Origin: Granulosicoccaceae bacterium
Lineage (GTDB): Bacteria > Pseudomonadota > Gammaproteobacteria > Granulosicoccales > Granulosicoccaceae
Assembly (NCBI GenBank): GCA_020629835.1
Contig: JAHDCO010000008.1
Location: 1 to 43,810 of the forward strand
Length of the DNA stretch: 43,810 nt
Direction of reading: 5' to 3'
Shown: positions 27,981 through 39,032 of the stretch, one piece after another
Layout: the number at the start of each line of letters is the position of its first letter
Numbering within the stretch: position 1 is the first letter of the stretch
The notes under the pieces: model-generated
Told to the model about the DNA's origin: nothing
Seen by the model: the letters and a program-made list of their open reading frames with translations, nothing else
The model's database searches: none
Translations under genes and position numbers: made by a program

Positions 27981-28191
27981 CACACCATCATAAGCATTCT
28001 AACGGAGCGTATTGGTAATGACTTATGGAGCACGTATCGGGGGTACCCGTGGGACGACGTTGAGCTATAAAAACGTTAACACCGAAAACTAAGTGTGGCC
28101 GTAAACTCTGCAGTGCGAACAGCAATCAGTCAAACATATCCGATCAGCGTTTACCAGTAACCATAAATAGGGGATATTAGAAAATACGATG

Positions 28192-30186
28192 TCAATAAAG
28201 ATAAACCGCTCCAACATTGCCCCCAGAGTTATCAGTTTGATCACCGTTAATTCCCTGCGCTGAACTTCTCTCAAGCGGTGCGCCGACCACCAGCGTATCA
28301 CCATCATTACTCAAACTCAGAGAGTCACCAAAATCATCTGAGCGTTCGGCGTTACTTGCAGTCACCCTTGTGCTCTCCATCCACACATCATCCGCCCGGT
28401 CGTATACGGCTACGAACCCGATGCCATTATTGCTGGCACCTTGGGAGCTGACCATGAGTGTATTGCCATCACCCGTTAATTCGATGTCACGACCAAACGC
28501 ATCCCCCTGCCAGGTTGCGTTCAAGCGAATTTCTTGCTGCCACATACCGTCCATTTTTTGAAATACATAAGTAGCACCGATGGGGCCACTGAGCCTTGGG
28601 TCACCGAAATTAAAATATGGTGCCCCTACCGCCAAGGTATCTCCTGTGGCGTCAATTGTGATGGAAGTGCCGAACCAGTCACTAGGGTCAGCATCATTGG
28701 CCTTAAGAAATGCTTGTTGTTGCCAGCCCTCATCAGTCGGTGTAAATACGTACGCAGAGCCTGTCATCTCATGATGCATAGCCCCAACAGCCAGCGCATC
28801 ACCCTCGTAGCTGATATCTACCGAACTACCGAAGCTACCTCCTTCGCCTCGAATGAAGTGTTTCTGCTGCCAGGTGCTTTGGCTCTGTTCGAATAAGTAA
28901 ACGGCACCAATAACTTCCGTTGAGCTCGTGCCTTCCAAAGTTACGCTGGGCGCACCGACTGCTAGTAGACTTCCATCTGAACTCAAACTAATTGCCGTAC
29001 CAAACTTGTCGTGGCCAGCAATATTGTCGGATACCAGCCGAGCCTGGTAAATCCATTGCTCGTTATCCCGATAATACAAATACACCGCCCCTGCCCTTTG
29101 ATCACTGGACTGAGCCTCTTCACCTTCTGGGCGGATTAACGCCTCTTCTGAAGCACCCACAGCCAGTACATCGCCATTCCCACTTAAGCTCAGTACACCG
29201 GTAAAACCCGATGTGTAAACGCTTGCAGATTCAGTCAACACCGCTTGTTGCTGCCATACCCCATCAACCCGACTGAACACATAAACTTCATGAATACCCG
29301 CAACAGCGAACGTATTGCCATCTGCACTCAACGCTACCTCACGACCAAACCCATTAGGACTCTCAGTTGTGGCTTTAACGTACCCAACCGCAGGAACCAA
29401 TGAATCAGGGACGCTGATTTCGTTTGAATCCACACATGAATACACGTTACAAGCCTGAACAATGTACTTAGCGTTCGTTGTTCTATAAAGCGCTACTCGA
29501 TGATCATAACTACGAGAGGCACCATCGATGTTGTCACCAATCTGGATAAACCCTGAAACACCATCGATGTTTTCCAGCAAACGATAGTAAACAGCGGAAG
29601 AAGAGATCTCCCAACTAAATCGAAACGTCTTATCCTGGATTAGTTCTAAGGTCGCTTGTATCGGATTAGGCGGCTCTAACTCGGACGCAGTCGCAGACCC
29701 ATTACCATCCAACGGGTAACTTCCAGCAATTAGTTCATCGAGATTGGCAATGCCATCATTGTCATCATCCCACTGCGCGATGTTAAATTGATCAGCAGTT
29801 ATGGTCTTTATTTGCGATGCAGATCCACCCGTTTCAAAATCTGCCTGATACTGAGCTAAGGTAATCGCACCATTCTGATCGTAAAAAGTGACGATGAGCC
29901 TGCTCTCTGTATTTGTCGGAAGTTCAACTGATGCAGTCCATAACTCATCCATGCTCCAGCTAGCATTAATGTCTTTATCACCCCATTGCAGGCGCACTAC
30001 CAGAGCGTTCGATTGATAGACAGGAACGGTTATAGAGAAGTCGACGACCGTATCACCCACTCCACTTAGGTTAGACCCCTCCATGTCAGAATCGGTGATT
30101 ACTGATGCGGGTTCGCTTGAACTCGAGCAGCCAGAAATAAATAAAGCAGCGACAAACAACAAAACCAGTAAACGAACTGAGCGCAT
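28192..30186 (-). CDS. Lipoprotein with FG-GAP beta-propeller
   Basis: A 664-residue surface or periplasmic lipoprotein. The start is taken at ATG 30186, because MRSVRLLVLLFVAALFISGC is a lipoprotein signal with its lipobox cysteine at residue 20. An acidic motif WDDDNDGIANLDELIAGSYP resembles a calcium-binding type 3 repeat. A fibronectin-like segment follows, then seven repeats built on the pattern SLSGNGDVLAVGA (for example LSSDGSLLAVGAP, DATGDTLAVGAP, LSNDGDTLVVGAP), which fits a seven-bladed FG-GAP propeller. Such proteins usually bind ligands or matrix; no enzyme motif is seen. It shares its N-terminal architecture with the lipoprotein at 32530. Confidence 0.85.
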   Translation of the reverse strand: MRSVRLLVLLFVAALFISGCSSSSEPASVITDSDMEGSNLSGVGDTVVDFSITVPVYQSNALVVRLQWGDKDINASWSMDELWTASVELPTNTESRLIVTFYDQNGAITLAQYQADFETGGSASQIKTITADQFNIAQWDDDNDGIANLDELIAGSYPLDGNGSATASELEPPNPIQATLELIQDKTFRFSWEISSSAVYYRLLENIDGVSGFIQIGDNIDGASRSYDHRVALYRTTNAKYIVQACNVYSCVDSNEISVPDSLVPAVGYVKATTESPNGFGREVALSADGNTFAVAGIHEVYVFSRVDGVWQQQAVLTESASVYTSGFTGVLSLSGNGDVLAVGASEEALIRPEGEEAQSSDQRAGAVYLYYRDNEQWIYQARLVSDNIAGHDKFGTAISLSSDGSLLAVGAPSVTLEGTSSTEVIGAVYLFEQSQSTWQQKHFIRGEGGSFGSSVDISYEGDALAVGAMHHEMTGSAYVFTPTDEGWQQQAFLKANDADPSDWFGTSITIDATGDTLAVGAPYFNFGDPRLSGPIGATYVFQKMDGMWQQEIRLNATWQGDAFGRDIELTGDGNTLMVSSQGASNNGIGFVAVYDRADDVWMESTRVTASNAERSDDFGDSLSLSNDGDTLVVGAPLERSSAQGINGDQTDNSGGNVGAVYLY

Positions 30187-30439
30187 AGGTGTGCTCGCGG
30201 GTAGCCTGACAAGTGAGTTTTTATTACATCGCTGCGCAAAAAAAGAACGTTTTGAGACCAATCCGTAGCATCGGCTTCGGAACGCGCCCAAAAACAATAA
30301 CAAACGGCTTGGATTCGAGCAGGGGAAATTACCGGCTGCTACGAACGTTTACGTCCCACAACCGGTTTTGTTCACCTCGCGATAGCCACACTCTGCAGCA
30401 TTCAAACTAACTTCGATCGCGAGAAGAGAGTATCGATCA

Positions 30440-31345
30440 CTAAAGGTCCAATTCTCTCACCGCTAGGATTGCATCAACCCATTCCTCCGGGGCTTCTTGT
30501 GGCAAATTATGACCCACATTGTTAAACACCCGATGCTGGTGTTGTCCGGTGAAATAACTTGAATGGTGCGCTGTGCTGGGGCCAACTCCATCGACCTCAC
30601 CATCGATGGTGATGCAGGGAACGGTTATCTTAGGCTCACAATGAAGAGATTTCTCTAGCGCCGCTACCGCTGAATCGCCTGGCACTAACGCGTAACGATG
30701 ACGATATGAATGAATGACCACATCCACAAAATCTTCATTGTCGAACGCTGCAGCGGTACGTTCGAAATCTTCATCACTAAAGTCCCAGGTGGGGGACCAC
30801 ATTTTCCACAGTAGGCGAGTTAGGTCACGCCGATTCGCGTTGAGCCCCCGATAACCTCGCTCGCTGTGAAAGTAGTACTGATACCAAAACGCCATCTCTT
30901 CCTGTGCAGATGAGGGTTCTGCAGACCTCGCAATATTCTGAATATTGTAAGACCCGCCAGATACCAAACCTGACACTCGATCGGGATACAGCGCTGAAAC
31001 GATACAACCGGCGCGACCACCCCAATCAAAACCTGCCAACAACGCGCGATCAATCGACAAACAGTCCATTAAGTCGAGTAAATCCTGAGCCAACGCTGCC
31101 TGCTCTCCCGAACGTAAAGTTGACTTGGATAGAAATGTGGTTGGTCCATAGCCCCTTAAATAAGGAACGATGACATAGGCACCCGCATCAACCAGCGGTG
31201 TAATACAGTCCGCGTAACAGTGAGGGTCGTAAGGAAAGCCATGGCTCATGATGCAGGGCCAGCCGTCCACAGACCCTATGGCGTAGTACGCTACGCGAAG
31301 CTGTGAAGTTTCAGCAAAGTGTATAGAGTGTTTATTACCGAGCAT
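30440..31345 (-). CDS. Alpha/beta hydrolase, epoxide hydrolase-like
   Basis: A 301-residue cytoplasmic hydrolase. The nucleophile elbow is GFDWGG, with Asp rather than Ser, as in epoxide hydrolases and haloalkane/haloacetate dehalogenases. The HGFP oxyanion motif and the catalytic His in NVGHNLPQEAP are intact. A cap domain lies between residues 150 and 220. Tyrosines in the cap (FWYQYYF) would suit epoxide activation. It is transcribed in the same direction as its neighbours but with gaps of 38 and about 250 bp, so operon membership is unclear. Confidence 0.82.
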   Translation of the reverse strand: MLGNKHSIHFAETSQLRVAYYAIGSVDGWPCIMSHGFPYDPHCYADCITPLVDAGAYVIVPYLRGYGPTTFLSKSTLRSGEQAALAQDLLDLMDCLSIDRALLAGFDWGGRAGCIVSALYPDRVSGLVSGGSYNIQNIARSAEPSSAQEEMAFWYQYYFHSERGYRGLNANRRDLTRLLWKMWSPTWDFSDEDFERTAAAFDNEDFVDVVIHSYRHRYALVPGDSAVAALEKSLHCEPKITVPCITIDGEVDGVGPSTAHHSSYFTGQHQHRVFNNVGHNLPQEAPEEWVDAILAVRELDL

Positions 31346-31383
31346 TATTCACTAGAGAATCTTAGACAGTAAAGGTATTCGCT

Positions 31384-32367
31384 TCACCACAAATGATGCA
31401 CCTGCGGACGAATCTGTTCTACGTAGATGTCGTTAACCGCCTTCATGGTTGCATCATCAAACGCGCTTAATCCAGATGCTTGTGCATTACCAATGGCTTG
31501 TTCCGTATTTTTTGCACCGGGTATGGCGCAGGTTACCGCGTCATGCATTAAGATCCAGCGTAACGCAAATTGAGCCATGCTCATCTCTTCAGGTATCAAG
31601 GCTCTGAGTGCGTCTACGGCATCAAGGCCTGTGTTGTAGTCCACCCCGGCGAAGGTTTCACCTTTATCGAACGCAGCGCCCTCTCGATTGAACGCTCGAT
31701 GATCATCGTCTTCAAACTGGCTAGTACGGTTCATCTTCCCGGTTAACAAACCACTTGCTAACGGCACCCTGGCCAGTATGCCAACGTCTTTCTTCGCGGC
31801 TAAATCAAAAAATAAATCAGCTGGTCGCTGCCGGAAGATATTGAAGATAATTTGTACCGTGGCTACGCCGTCAAATTCAATCGCTTTTATCGCTTCTTCA
31901 ACTTTTTCCACACTGACACCATAGTGCCGAATTTTTCCTTTTGCTTTAAGCGTATCCATCGCTTCAAATACGCTCGGACGATAGAAAGCATCAGTAGGTG
32001 GGCAATGCAGTTGCACAAGATCGAGACAATCTGTGTCTAGATTCTTTAAATTGCGATCAACAAAAGCTTCCAGATTATCCAGCGTGTATCCATCAGAATA
32101 ATGCGGGTCCAGTCGACGCCCCACTTTCGTAGCCACTATGATGTCTTCGGAACGCTCTTTCAGCAGTTGGGCGATAAGCCGTTCACTGCGGCCATCACCA
32201 TACACATCAGCGGTATCAATGAAATTGACGCCACTATCAACCGCCGCGTGTAGTGCCGCTAACGATTGATCATCATCAACCGTGCCCCAGGTGCCACCGA
32301 TGGCCCACGCGCCAAAACTGATCTCGGAAACTCGGTATCCTGTCTTGCCAAGCGTTCTGTAATTCAC
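31384..32367 (-). CDS. Aldo/keto reductase
   Basis: A 327-residue NAD(P)-dependent TIM-barrel oxidoreductase. The catalytic tetrad region is seen as FIDTADVYGDGRSE (Asp and Tyr), IIVATKVGRR (Lys) and DLVQLHCPP (His). It resembles the YajO/Tas-like group. Likely substrates are carbonyl compounds or sugars; nothing in the context decides which. It lies 38 bp downstream of the preceding hairpin region and upstream of the hydrolase gene. Confidence 0.9.
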   Translation of the reverse strand: MNYRTLGKTGYRVSEISFGAWAIGGTWGTVDDDQSLAALHAAVDSGVNFIDTADVYGDGRSERLIAQLLKERSEDIIVATKVGRRLDPHYSDGYTLDNLEAFVDRNLKNLDTDCLDLVQLHCPPTDAFYRPSVFEAMDTLKAKGKIRHYGVSVEKVEEAIKAIEFDGVATVQIIFNIFRQRPADLFFDLAAKKDVGILARVPLASGLLTGKMNRTSQFEDDDHRAFNREGAAFDKGETFAGVDYNTGLDAVDALRALIPEEMSMAQFALRWILMHDAVTCAIPGAKNTEQAIGNAQASGLSAFDDATMKAVNDIYVEQIRPQVHHLW

Positions 32368-32416
32368 GTGTGATGTACCTCTTTGATGGTGAGTGCGGCC
32401 AGTGCGCTCTGTTAGT

Positions 32417-32435
32417 TTGAGTTCGAAGAACTCAA
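32417..32435. promoter_or_regulatory. Perfect dyad TTGAGTTC/GAACTCAA
   Basis: An 8-bp perfect inverted repeat with a 3-base loop, 50 bp upstream of the aldo/keto reductase start and 95 bp after the lipoprotein stop. It may be an operator or an intergenic hairpin. No T tract follows on the transcribed strand. Confidence 0.4.
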
Positions 32436-32529
32436 GCGTTCACTGTATACGATTATCACCACACGGCAGAAGTTTCACCCGCACAAACGAATTTTTCTTA
32501 ACTGTTCAACTGAAGGCAACAGAATCTCA

Positions 32530-33963
<1,434 letters not shown>

Positions 33964-34149
33964 TAGTTTTCCCGTTGACGCGAACACTGGTGCCAGTGAT
34001 TGTCCCCCACTTGGCCTACCCAGTACTGGCCAATCACTCACAAAATCCCATCTTAGCGCTGTCCCGTGCCGTTCAGTACCCATTGGCGTGCACTGTCAAA
34101 CTAATTCACAGCTGATCGCTGTGTAAACACATCAGAAGGATGACTCTTA

Positions 34150-35268
34150 ATGCATATTGGCGTTCCAAAAGAAATTAAAAATCACGAGTACCGGGTGGGC
34201 ATGACCCCTACAAGTGTTCGTGAACTGGTCGCAGCTGGGCACACCGTCACAGTTGAAACCCAATGCGGTGTGGGCATTGGGCGTAGCGATGATGACTACC
34301 GAACCGCGGGTGCCACAGTCGTTGACGCAGCAGCGATGTTATTCGAGCAGTGCGACATGATTGTCAAAGTCAAAGAGCCGCAAGCCTCGGAACGCGCGAT
34401 GTTACGACCAGGCCAGATTCTGTTTACGTATTTACATTTGGCTCCTGATCCTGATCAAACCAAAGACTTAGTGGATAGCGGCGCCGTATGCATCGCTTAT
34501 GAAACCGTCACAGGGCCTGGTGGTGGCCTGCCCCTTCTCGCCCCCATGTCAAAGGTAGCCGGGCGTATGGCCGTGCAAGCTGGTGCGTATGCATTAGAAC
34601 AACCACACGGCGGCCTGGGTATGTTGCTTGGTGGCGTTCCCGGCGTTGACCCTGCCAAAGTCGTCGTGATCGGTGCCGGTATGGTGGGCACCCACGCAAC
34701 ACACATCGCGGTGGGTATGGGCGCGGATGTTTGGGTACTGGATAGAAACCCCGACGTTATTGAAGCGCATTGGGAACAGTTTGGCCGCGGTACCAACACC
34801 GTGTTCTCGACTGCGGACGCACTTGAGCATCATGTGTTAACCGCTGACTTAGTGATTGGCGCGGTATTGATTCCAGGCGCTTCTGCGCCAAAACTTATTA
34901 CCGCCGATATGGTTAAACGCATGAAACCCGGTGCTGTCATTGTGGACGTGGCTATCGATCAAGGCGGTTGCAGCGAAACGTCTCGAGCCACCACACACGC
35001 TGAACCTACTTACATCGTTGACGATGTGGTGCATTACTGTGTAGCAAATATGCCAGGCGGTGTGCCTCGCACATCAACCTATGCACTGAACAATGTCACC
35101 TTACCGCACATCATGGCACTGGCGAACAAGGGTTGGAAACAAGCACTAGCTGATGATGCGCATCTGTTGGCTGGCTTAAACGTATGCGAAGGCAAAGTGA
35201 CGTACCAAGAAGTAGCGGAGACATTAGGCTACGACTACACCAGCGCACGTTCTTTAATAGGTGCGTAA
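34150..35268 (+). CDS. ald: Alanine dehydrogenase
   Basis: A 372-residue NAD-dependent enzyme that interconverts L-alanine and pyruvate plus ammonia. It has the start MHIGVPKEIKNHEYRVGMTP and the substrate-binding Lys in MIVKVKEP. The NAD motif VVVIGAGMVGTHA lies near residues 175-187, and the C-terminal HYCVANMPGGVPRTST is highly conserved. An AGAAGGATGA ribosome site precedes the ATG. It is transcribed alone; a strong hairpin with seven T residues follows. Confidence 0.96.
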   Translation: MHIGVPKEIKNHEYRVGMTPTSVRELVAAGHTVTVETQCGVGIGRSDDDYRTAGATVVDAAAMLFEQCDMIVKVKEPQASERAMLRPGQILFTYLHLAPDPDQTKDLVDSGAVCIAYETVTGPGGGLPLLAPMSKVAGRMAVQAGAYALEQPHGGLGMLLGGVPGVDPAKVVVIGAGMVGTHATHIAVGMGADVWVLDRNPDVIEAHWEQFGRGTNTVFSTADALEHHVLTADLVIGAVLIPGASAPKLITADMVKRMKPGAVIVDVAIDQGGCSETSRATTHAEPTYIVDDVVHYCVANMPGGVPRTSTYALNNVTLPHIMALANKGWKQALADDAHLLAGLNVCEGKVTYQEVAETLGYDYTSARSLIGA

Positions 35269-35319
35269 AGTATTAAGCGGGTAACGTTATTTATTCAAAG
35301 CCGGCTGTGATCTAATAGA

Positions 35320-35355
35320 GGCGTAAACGGGAGACAACCGTTTGCGCCTTTTTTT
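35320..35355 (+). terminator. Rho-independent terminator after ald
   Basis: Stem GGCGTAAACGG (35320-35330) with CCGTTTGCGCC (35338-35348), one G-T pair and a 7-base loop, followed directly by seven T residues. Confidence 0.92.
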
Positions 35356-35370
35356 CATTAGGGGTACAGC

Positions 35371-36399
35371 ATGGTTCGGTTTGGCGTTCTTTCCACCGCG
35401 AAAATTGGCAGACAGCATGTGCTGCCCGCTATCCAGCAGTCATCACACGCACGAGTCACTGCGATTGCATCGCGTAGCTTAGCTAAAGCAAAGAAACTTG
35501 CCGACTCACTCAATGCGCCACAGGCGTTTGGAAGCTACGAGGACATGCTCGCCAGCCCCGATATTGATGCGGTGTACATTCCCCTGCCCACCTCACACCA
35601 CGTGGAGTGGAGCGTAAAGGCGGCAGCCGCAGGCAAACATGTGTTGTGCGAAAAGCCCATCGCCTTGAAAGCTCGTGACATAAGCAAACTCATCAAAGCC
35701 AGAGATAAGCACCAAGTGATCATCTCAGAGGCGTTTATGGTGGTGCACCACCCACAGTGGTTAAAGGTGCGAGAACTGATACAGAAGGGTCAAATCGGTG
35801 ACTTAAAACACGTACAAGGTTCGTTCAGTTACTTCAACGTTGATGATAAAAACATGCGTAATCAGCCGGAACTGGGCGGCGGCGCGTTACCCGATATTGG
35901 CGTATACCCCACCGTAGTCACACGGTTTGTTTCTGGCGCCGAGCCTACTCGTTTACAAGCCACCGTCGAGCGCGATCCGACGTTCAAAACTGATTCCTAC
36001 GCCAGCGTAAAGGCTGATTTCAGCAGTTTTGAATTGTCGTTCTACGTCTCCACGCAGATGGCCTTACGGCAAAACATGGTGTTCCATGGCACCAAAGGCT
36101 TCATTGAGGTTAATGCCCCGTTCAACAGCAATTTGTACGAAGGATCAGAAGTGCGATTGCATAACGTAAACCATAGCGAAGTGCGAAGCTTTAACTTTGT
36201 GGGTATCAATCAATATGTGTTACAAGCCGATGCGTTCGCACGTGCGGTTATGAACACACAAGCTGCGCCGAAAAAAAGCAAAAAGAAATCCAGTAATACA
36301 GATATCTTTACGCTTGAAGATTCAGTACGTAACCAAAATCTTATCGATGCCGTTTATCGTTCAGGTGATAAGACGGGTAACTGGGTGAAAGTGGGCTAG
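35371..36399 (+). CDS. Gfo/Idh/MocA family oxidoreductase
   Basis: A 342-residue NAD(P)-dependent dehydrogenase of sugars or related cyclic polyols. It has Rossmann motif GVLSTAKIGRQHVLPAI, the catalytic HVLCEKPIALKA near residue 93, and the C-terminal-domain GGGALPDIGVYPTV, as in dimeric dihydrodiol or xylose dehydrogenases. It begins only 16 bp after the ald terminator, so its promoter must overlap the end of ald or the hairpin region (TCTAAT at 35311 is a possible -10). It overlaps by 4 bp, tail to tail, with the SDR gene. Confidence 0.9.
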   Translation: MVRFGVLSTAKIGRQHVLPAIQQSSHARVTAIASRSLAKAKKLADSLNAPQAFGSYEDMLASPDIDAVYIPLPTSHHVEWSVKAAAAGKHVLCEKPIALKARDISKLIKARDKHQVIISEAFMVVHHPQWLKVRELIQKGQIGDLKHVQGSFSYFNVDDKNMRNQPELGGGALPDIGVYPTVVTRFVSGAEPTRLQATVERDPTFKTDSYASVKADFSSFELSFYVSTQMALRQNMVFHGTKGFIEVNAPFNSNLYEGSEVRLHNVNHSEVRSFNFVGINQYVLQADAFARAVMNTQAAPKKSKKKSSNTDIFTLEDSVRNQNLIDAVYRSGDKTGNWVKVG

Positions 36400-37145
36400 C
36401 GAAGGTAGTTCAACCCTAAGCGGCCACCATCCACGTAGATGGTTTCGCCGGTTACGTAACTGGCTTTACTTGAACACAGAAACGCAACCACATCAGCGAT
36501 CTCTTCAGCGCTGCCGATTCGCCCCAACGGGGTTCTGGAAATAGCCACTTTTAGCGCTTCAGGGTTTGAATTTACAGCAGCCATCATCTCAGTGTCGATA
36601 GAGCCTGGCCCCACGGCGTTCACCCGAATGTTATGACCAGCCAGGGCTAACGCAGCTACTTTTGTCAGCTGCATCAATCCGCCTTTTGATGCGCAGTAGG
36701 CCGGTGCGGACGGAATAGCAACCTGTGCATTAATCGACGACATATTCACAATCGCGCCTTCAACCCCGTTCTCCACCATAGATCGCCCGGCTAACTGAGT
36801 GGCCAAAAACGCCCCACGAAGGTTCACGTTTAGCACACGATCAAAATCATCCAGGGAGTAGCTTAGAAAATCACCCGGTGCAGCAATGCCAGCATTGTTC
36901 ACAAGCGCTGTCAGTGTTCCATTGCTTGCCGCGACTTGTTCAAACAAAGCCCGGACGTCATCGGGGTTTCCCATATCGCAGGTAATGGCCCCTGCAGCGC
37001 CAAGTTCGCTTTGCGCATCGCTTAGACCCTCGGCGTTGATATCGGCTAGCACCACATCATAGCCATCGTTTATCAAGGCTTTCGCACACGCAAAGCCAAT
37101 GCCCTGCGCGGCACCGGTTACTAACGCTAAGGGAGCTTGTGTCAT
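36396..37145 (-). CDS. Short-chain dehydrogenase/reductase
   Basis: A 249-residue classical SDR with cofactor motif VTGAAQGIGFAC (residues 9-20), NNAGIA, catalytic Ser in NMSSINAQ, YCASK, and C-terminal ETIYVDGGRLG. Its convergent 4-bp overlap with the Gfo/Idh/MocA gene is compact but does not show joint regulation. The substrate is unknown. Confidence 0.92.
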   Translation of the reverse strand: MTQAPLALVTGAAQGIGFACAKALINDGYDVVLADINAEGLSDAQSELGAAGAITCDMGNPDDVRALFEQVAASNGTLTALVNNAGIAAPGDFLSYSLDDFDRVLNVNLRGAFLATQLAGRSMVENGVEGAIVNMSSINAQVAIPSAPAYCASKGGLMQLTKVAALALAGHNIRVNAVGPGSIDTEMMAAVNSNPEALKVAISRTPLGRIGSAEEIADVVAFLCSSKASYVTGETIYVDGGRLGLNYLR

Positions 37146-37262
37146 GGTGATCTGGCCTCTCGCCGATTGGTTTTCGTTTGCGCGATAAGGTACCTTACAG
37201 ACTCCGTAAAGGCTATCGTTAAGCCTGATTTACTAACCACTCAAACCAGCTAAGCAAACCAC

Positions 37263-37658
37263 ATGAAATTAAAGACATCTGCAGCACAAATGGTTGAAGC
37301 AGCCCGTGCGCGAATTGAAGAGATTGAAACGCAAGACCTCATCAACTCGCTGGATGACGCCAACACCGTCATTGTGGATATTCGCGATGTGCGTGAACGT
37401 CAGCGCACCGGATCTATCCCCGGCAGTGTGCATGCGCCACGCGGCATGATTGAATTTTGGGTTGACCCGGACAGCCCGTACCACAAAGACGTGTTTGCTC
37501 AGGAAGGCAAGAAGTACGTGTTCCATTGCGCATCAGGCTGGCGTTCGGCATTGACGGTAGCCACCCTGCAGGACATGGGGTTCGAGGCGGCACACTTAAA
37601 AGACGGGTTTTCCTCTTGGGAAAAACTTGGCGGGCCTATTGAAAAAACGGATAAATAA
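37263..37658 (+). CDS. Rhodanese-like domain protein
   Basis: A 131-residue single rhodanese domain. The active-site Cys is at about residue 89 in VFHCASGWRSALT, with the upstream VIVDIRDVRERQRTGSIPGSVHAPRG (core DIRDVRERQRTGSIPG) typical of single-domain sulfurtransferases. It probably carries persulfide sulfur in the cytoplasm. Confidence 0.92.
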   Translation: MKLKTSAAQMVEAARARIEEIETQDLINSLDDANTVIVDIRDVRERQRTGSIPGSVHAPRGMIEFWVDPDSPYHKDVFAQEGKKYVFHCASGWRSALTVATLQDMGFEAAHLKDGFSSWEKLGGPIEKTDK

Positions 37659-37705
37659 CGCCGTAACGATCTACGCACTCACCCTGCTGGGAGGAAGTGT
37701 CCAGT

Positions 37706-38305
37706 TTACGGCTTCACGACCCTGGCCCCAACGTTCATCAATAAATCGATTAAAGCATCTCGCTGGGTTTCTGGGTAAGCCAGCCGCAATTCAACCGAGT
37801 CGGTAAAGGCGCGAGAGGTAATATCGACGTTTAGAGCCACCAGGCGATGTTCCAGTTCGGCTAATCGCGAATAGTCCAGCGTGGCCGTCAATTTAGCTCG
37901 AATCTGCACAAGGACCGTTTCGGTTTGAGCCAACGCCTCACTTACCGACTGGCTGTAAGCGCGCACAAGGCCGCCAGCCCCCAATTTCACACCACCAAAA
38001 TAGCGCGTGACAACCGTTAAGGTATTGCCAAAACCTGAATGCGCCAATACGTTCAACATGGGTTTACCCGCGGTACCTTTAGGCTCCCCATCATCGCTTT
38101 GGTCTTGCTGGAACACATCATTCGGATGCCCTGCCACCATAGCCCAGCAGTGATGGTTGGCATCGGGGTACTGGCTTCTCAGGCGGTGCAGTGCGTCTTT
38201 GGCGGCTGCTTTGTCCGCCACCGGCACAACGCTTGTCATAAAGCGGCTGCGCTTGATCTCCAGATGGAACACTTGTTCCTTTGCGGGTGCGGGGTACTGG
38301 TCCAT
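37706..38305 (-). CDS. YigZ/IMPACT family protein
   Basis: A protein of about 199 residues counted from ATG 38305 (MDQYPAPAKEQ). A longer frame to 38359 would overlap the next gene. It has the UPF0029/IMPACT N-terminal segment with SRFMTSVVPV, DANHHCWAM, DDGEPKGTAGKPML and VTRYFGGVKLGAGGLVRAY, followed by the DUF1949 C-terminal domain. The family is linked to translation-related regulation in eukaryotes; the bacterial role is unclear. Confidence 0.92.
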   Translation of the reverse strand: MDQYPAPAKEQVFHLEIKRSRFMTSVVPVADKAAAKDALHRLRSQYPDANHHCWAMVAGHPNDVFQQDQSDDGEPKGTAGKPMLNVLAHSGFGNTLTVVTRYFGGVKLGAGGLVRAYSQSVSEALAQTETVLVQIRAKLTATLDYSRLAELEHRLVALNVDITSRAFTDSVELRLAYPETQRDALIDLLMNVGARVVKP

Positions 38306-38343
38306 TACACTGATTGTATGCCACCAATGAGGGCTGAAAAGCT

Positions 38344-39030
38344 GTGTTGTTAATTCCAATTATCCTGGTCGTGCTGCTACTCACCGGGCCCAGCCTGTGG
38401 GTACGGTGGGTCATGTTTCGTTACAGCGCTAACCTGCCCGGCATTCCGGGTACCGGTGCTGAGCTGGTCAAACACCTCGCTGGCCGCTTCGATATAAAAG
38501 GCTTAACGGTAGAGCCCACCGGCAAAATGCAGGATCACTTCGACCCCAGCGCACCCGCCATTCGATTATCTGAAAACAATTTCAATGGTCGTTCATTAAC
38601 AGCGGTGGCAGTGGCAGCACACGAAGTCGGACACGCCATCCAGTGGTCGAAAAAAGAACCGGTTTTCCGATTGCGCACTCGCTGGGTGCCCTTAGCCATG
38701 CGCTTACAACGTGTGGGTATTTTCCTGGTGTCGGTGTCACCCATCATTGGGCTGATCACGCGCCATCCGGTTGGGCTGGCTGGCCCTGTACTGGGCGGGG
38801 TAGTTGCCGCTATCGCTGGGGCGGCCACGTACCTCATCGTGCTACCCGAAGAATGGGATGCCAGTTTTAATAAAGCCCTACCGCTACTGCGAGACGGTGA
38901 CTACATCACGGCCGAGCAAGAACCGGCTGTGCGGCGCATTCTAAAGGCGGCGGCGTTAACCTATGCGGCCAGTGCGCTGTTTTCTGTGTTGGCCATTTGG
39001 CGATGGTTGCCGCTGCTGCTGCGACGGTGA
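38344..39030 (+). CDS. Neutral zinc metallopeptidase (YugP type)
   Basis: A 228-residue membrane protein starting at GTG 38344 (a TTG follows). The N-terminal helix covers residues 2-24. The zinc motif HEVGH is at residues 93-97, within VAAHEVGHAIQW, and two more helices follow near residues 125-165. This matches the Zn_peptidase_2 family. It may take part in membrane protein quality control, by inference. It converges on the LysR gene with a 2-bp gap. Confidence 0.9.
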   Translation: MLLIPIILVVLLLTGPSLWVRWVMFRYSANLPGIPGTGAELVKHLAGRFDIKGLTVEPTGKMQDHFDPSAPAIRLSENNFNGRSLTAVAVAAHEVGHAIQWSKKEPVFRLRTRWVPLAMRLQRVGIFLVSVSPIIGLITRHPVGLAGPVLGGVVAAIAGAATYLIVLPEEWDASFNKALPLLRDGDYITAEQEPAVRRILKAAALTYAASALFSVLAIWRWLPLLLRR

Positions 39031-39032
39031 CG

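Larger units (their letters stand above)
26657..28070 (+). pseudogene. Gene fragment split by the IS3 element
   Basis: The plus frame read through 26662-26745 is restored when the IS3 element and one CAC duplication are removed. It continues from 27984 to a TAA at 28068-28070. The joined product reads LDYQAYSQKNFIEYSYLE, then AINRAHTIISILTERIGNDL and ends in YRGYPWDDVEL. Its 5' side is cut by the solitary IS end at 26656. I do not recognise the family. Confidence 0.5.

Noticed and set aside
30187-30303. N-terminal extension of the FG-GAP lipoprotein
   Set aside because: The lipoprotein signal with lipobox begins at the ATG at 30186, so the extra 39 residues are unlikely to be translated.
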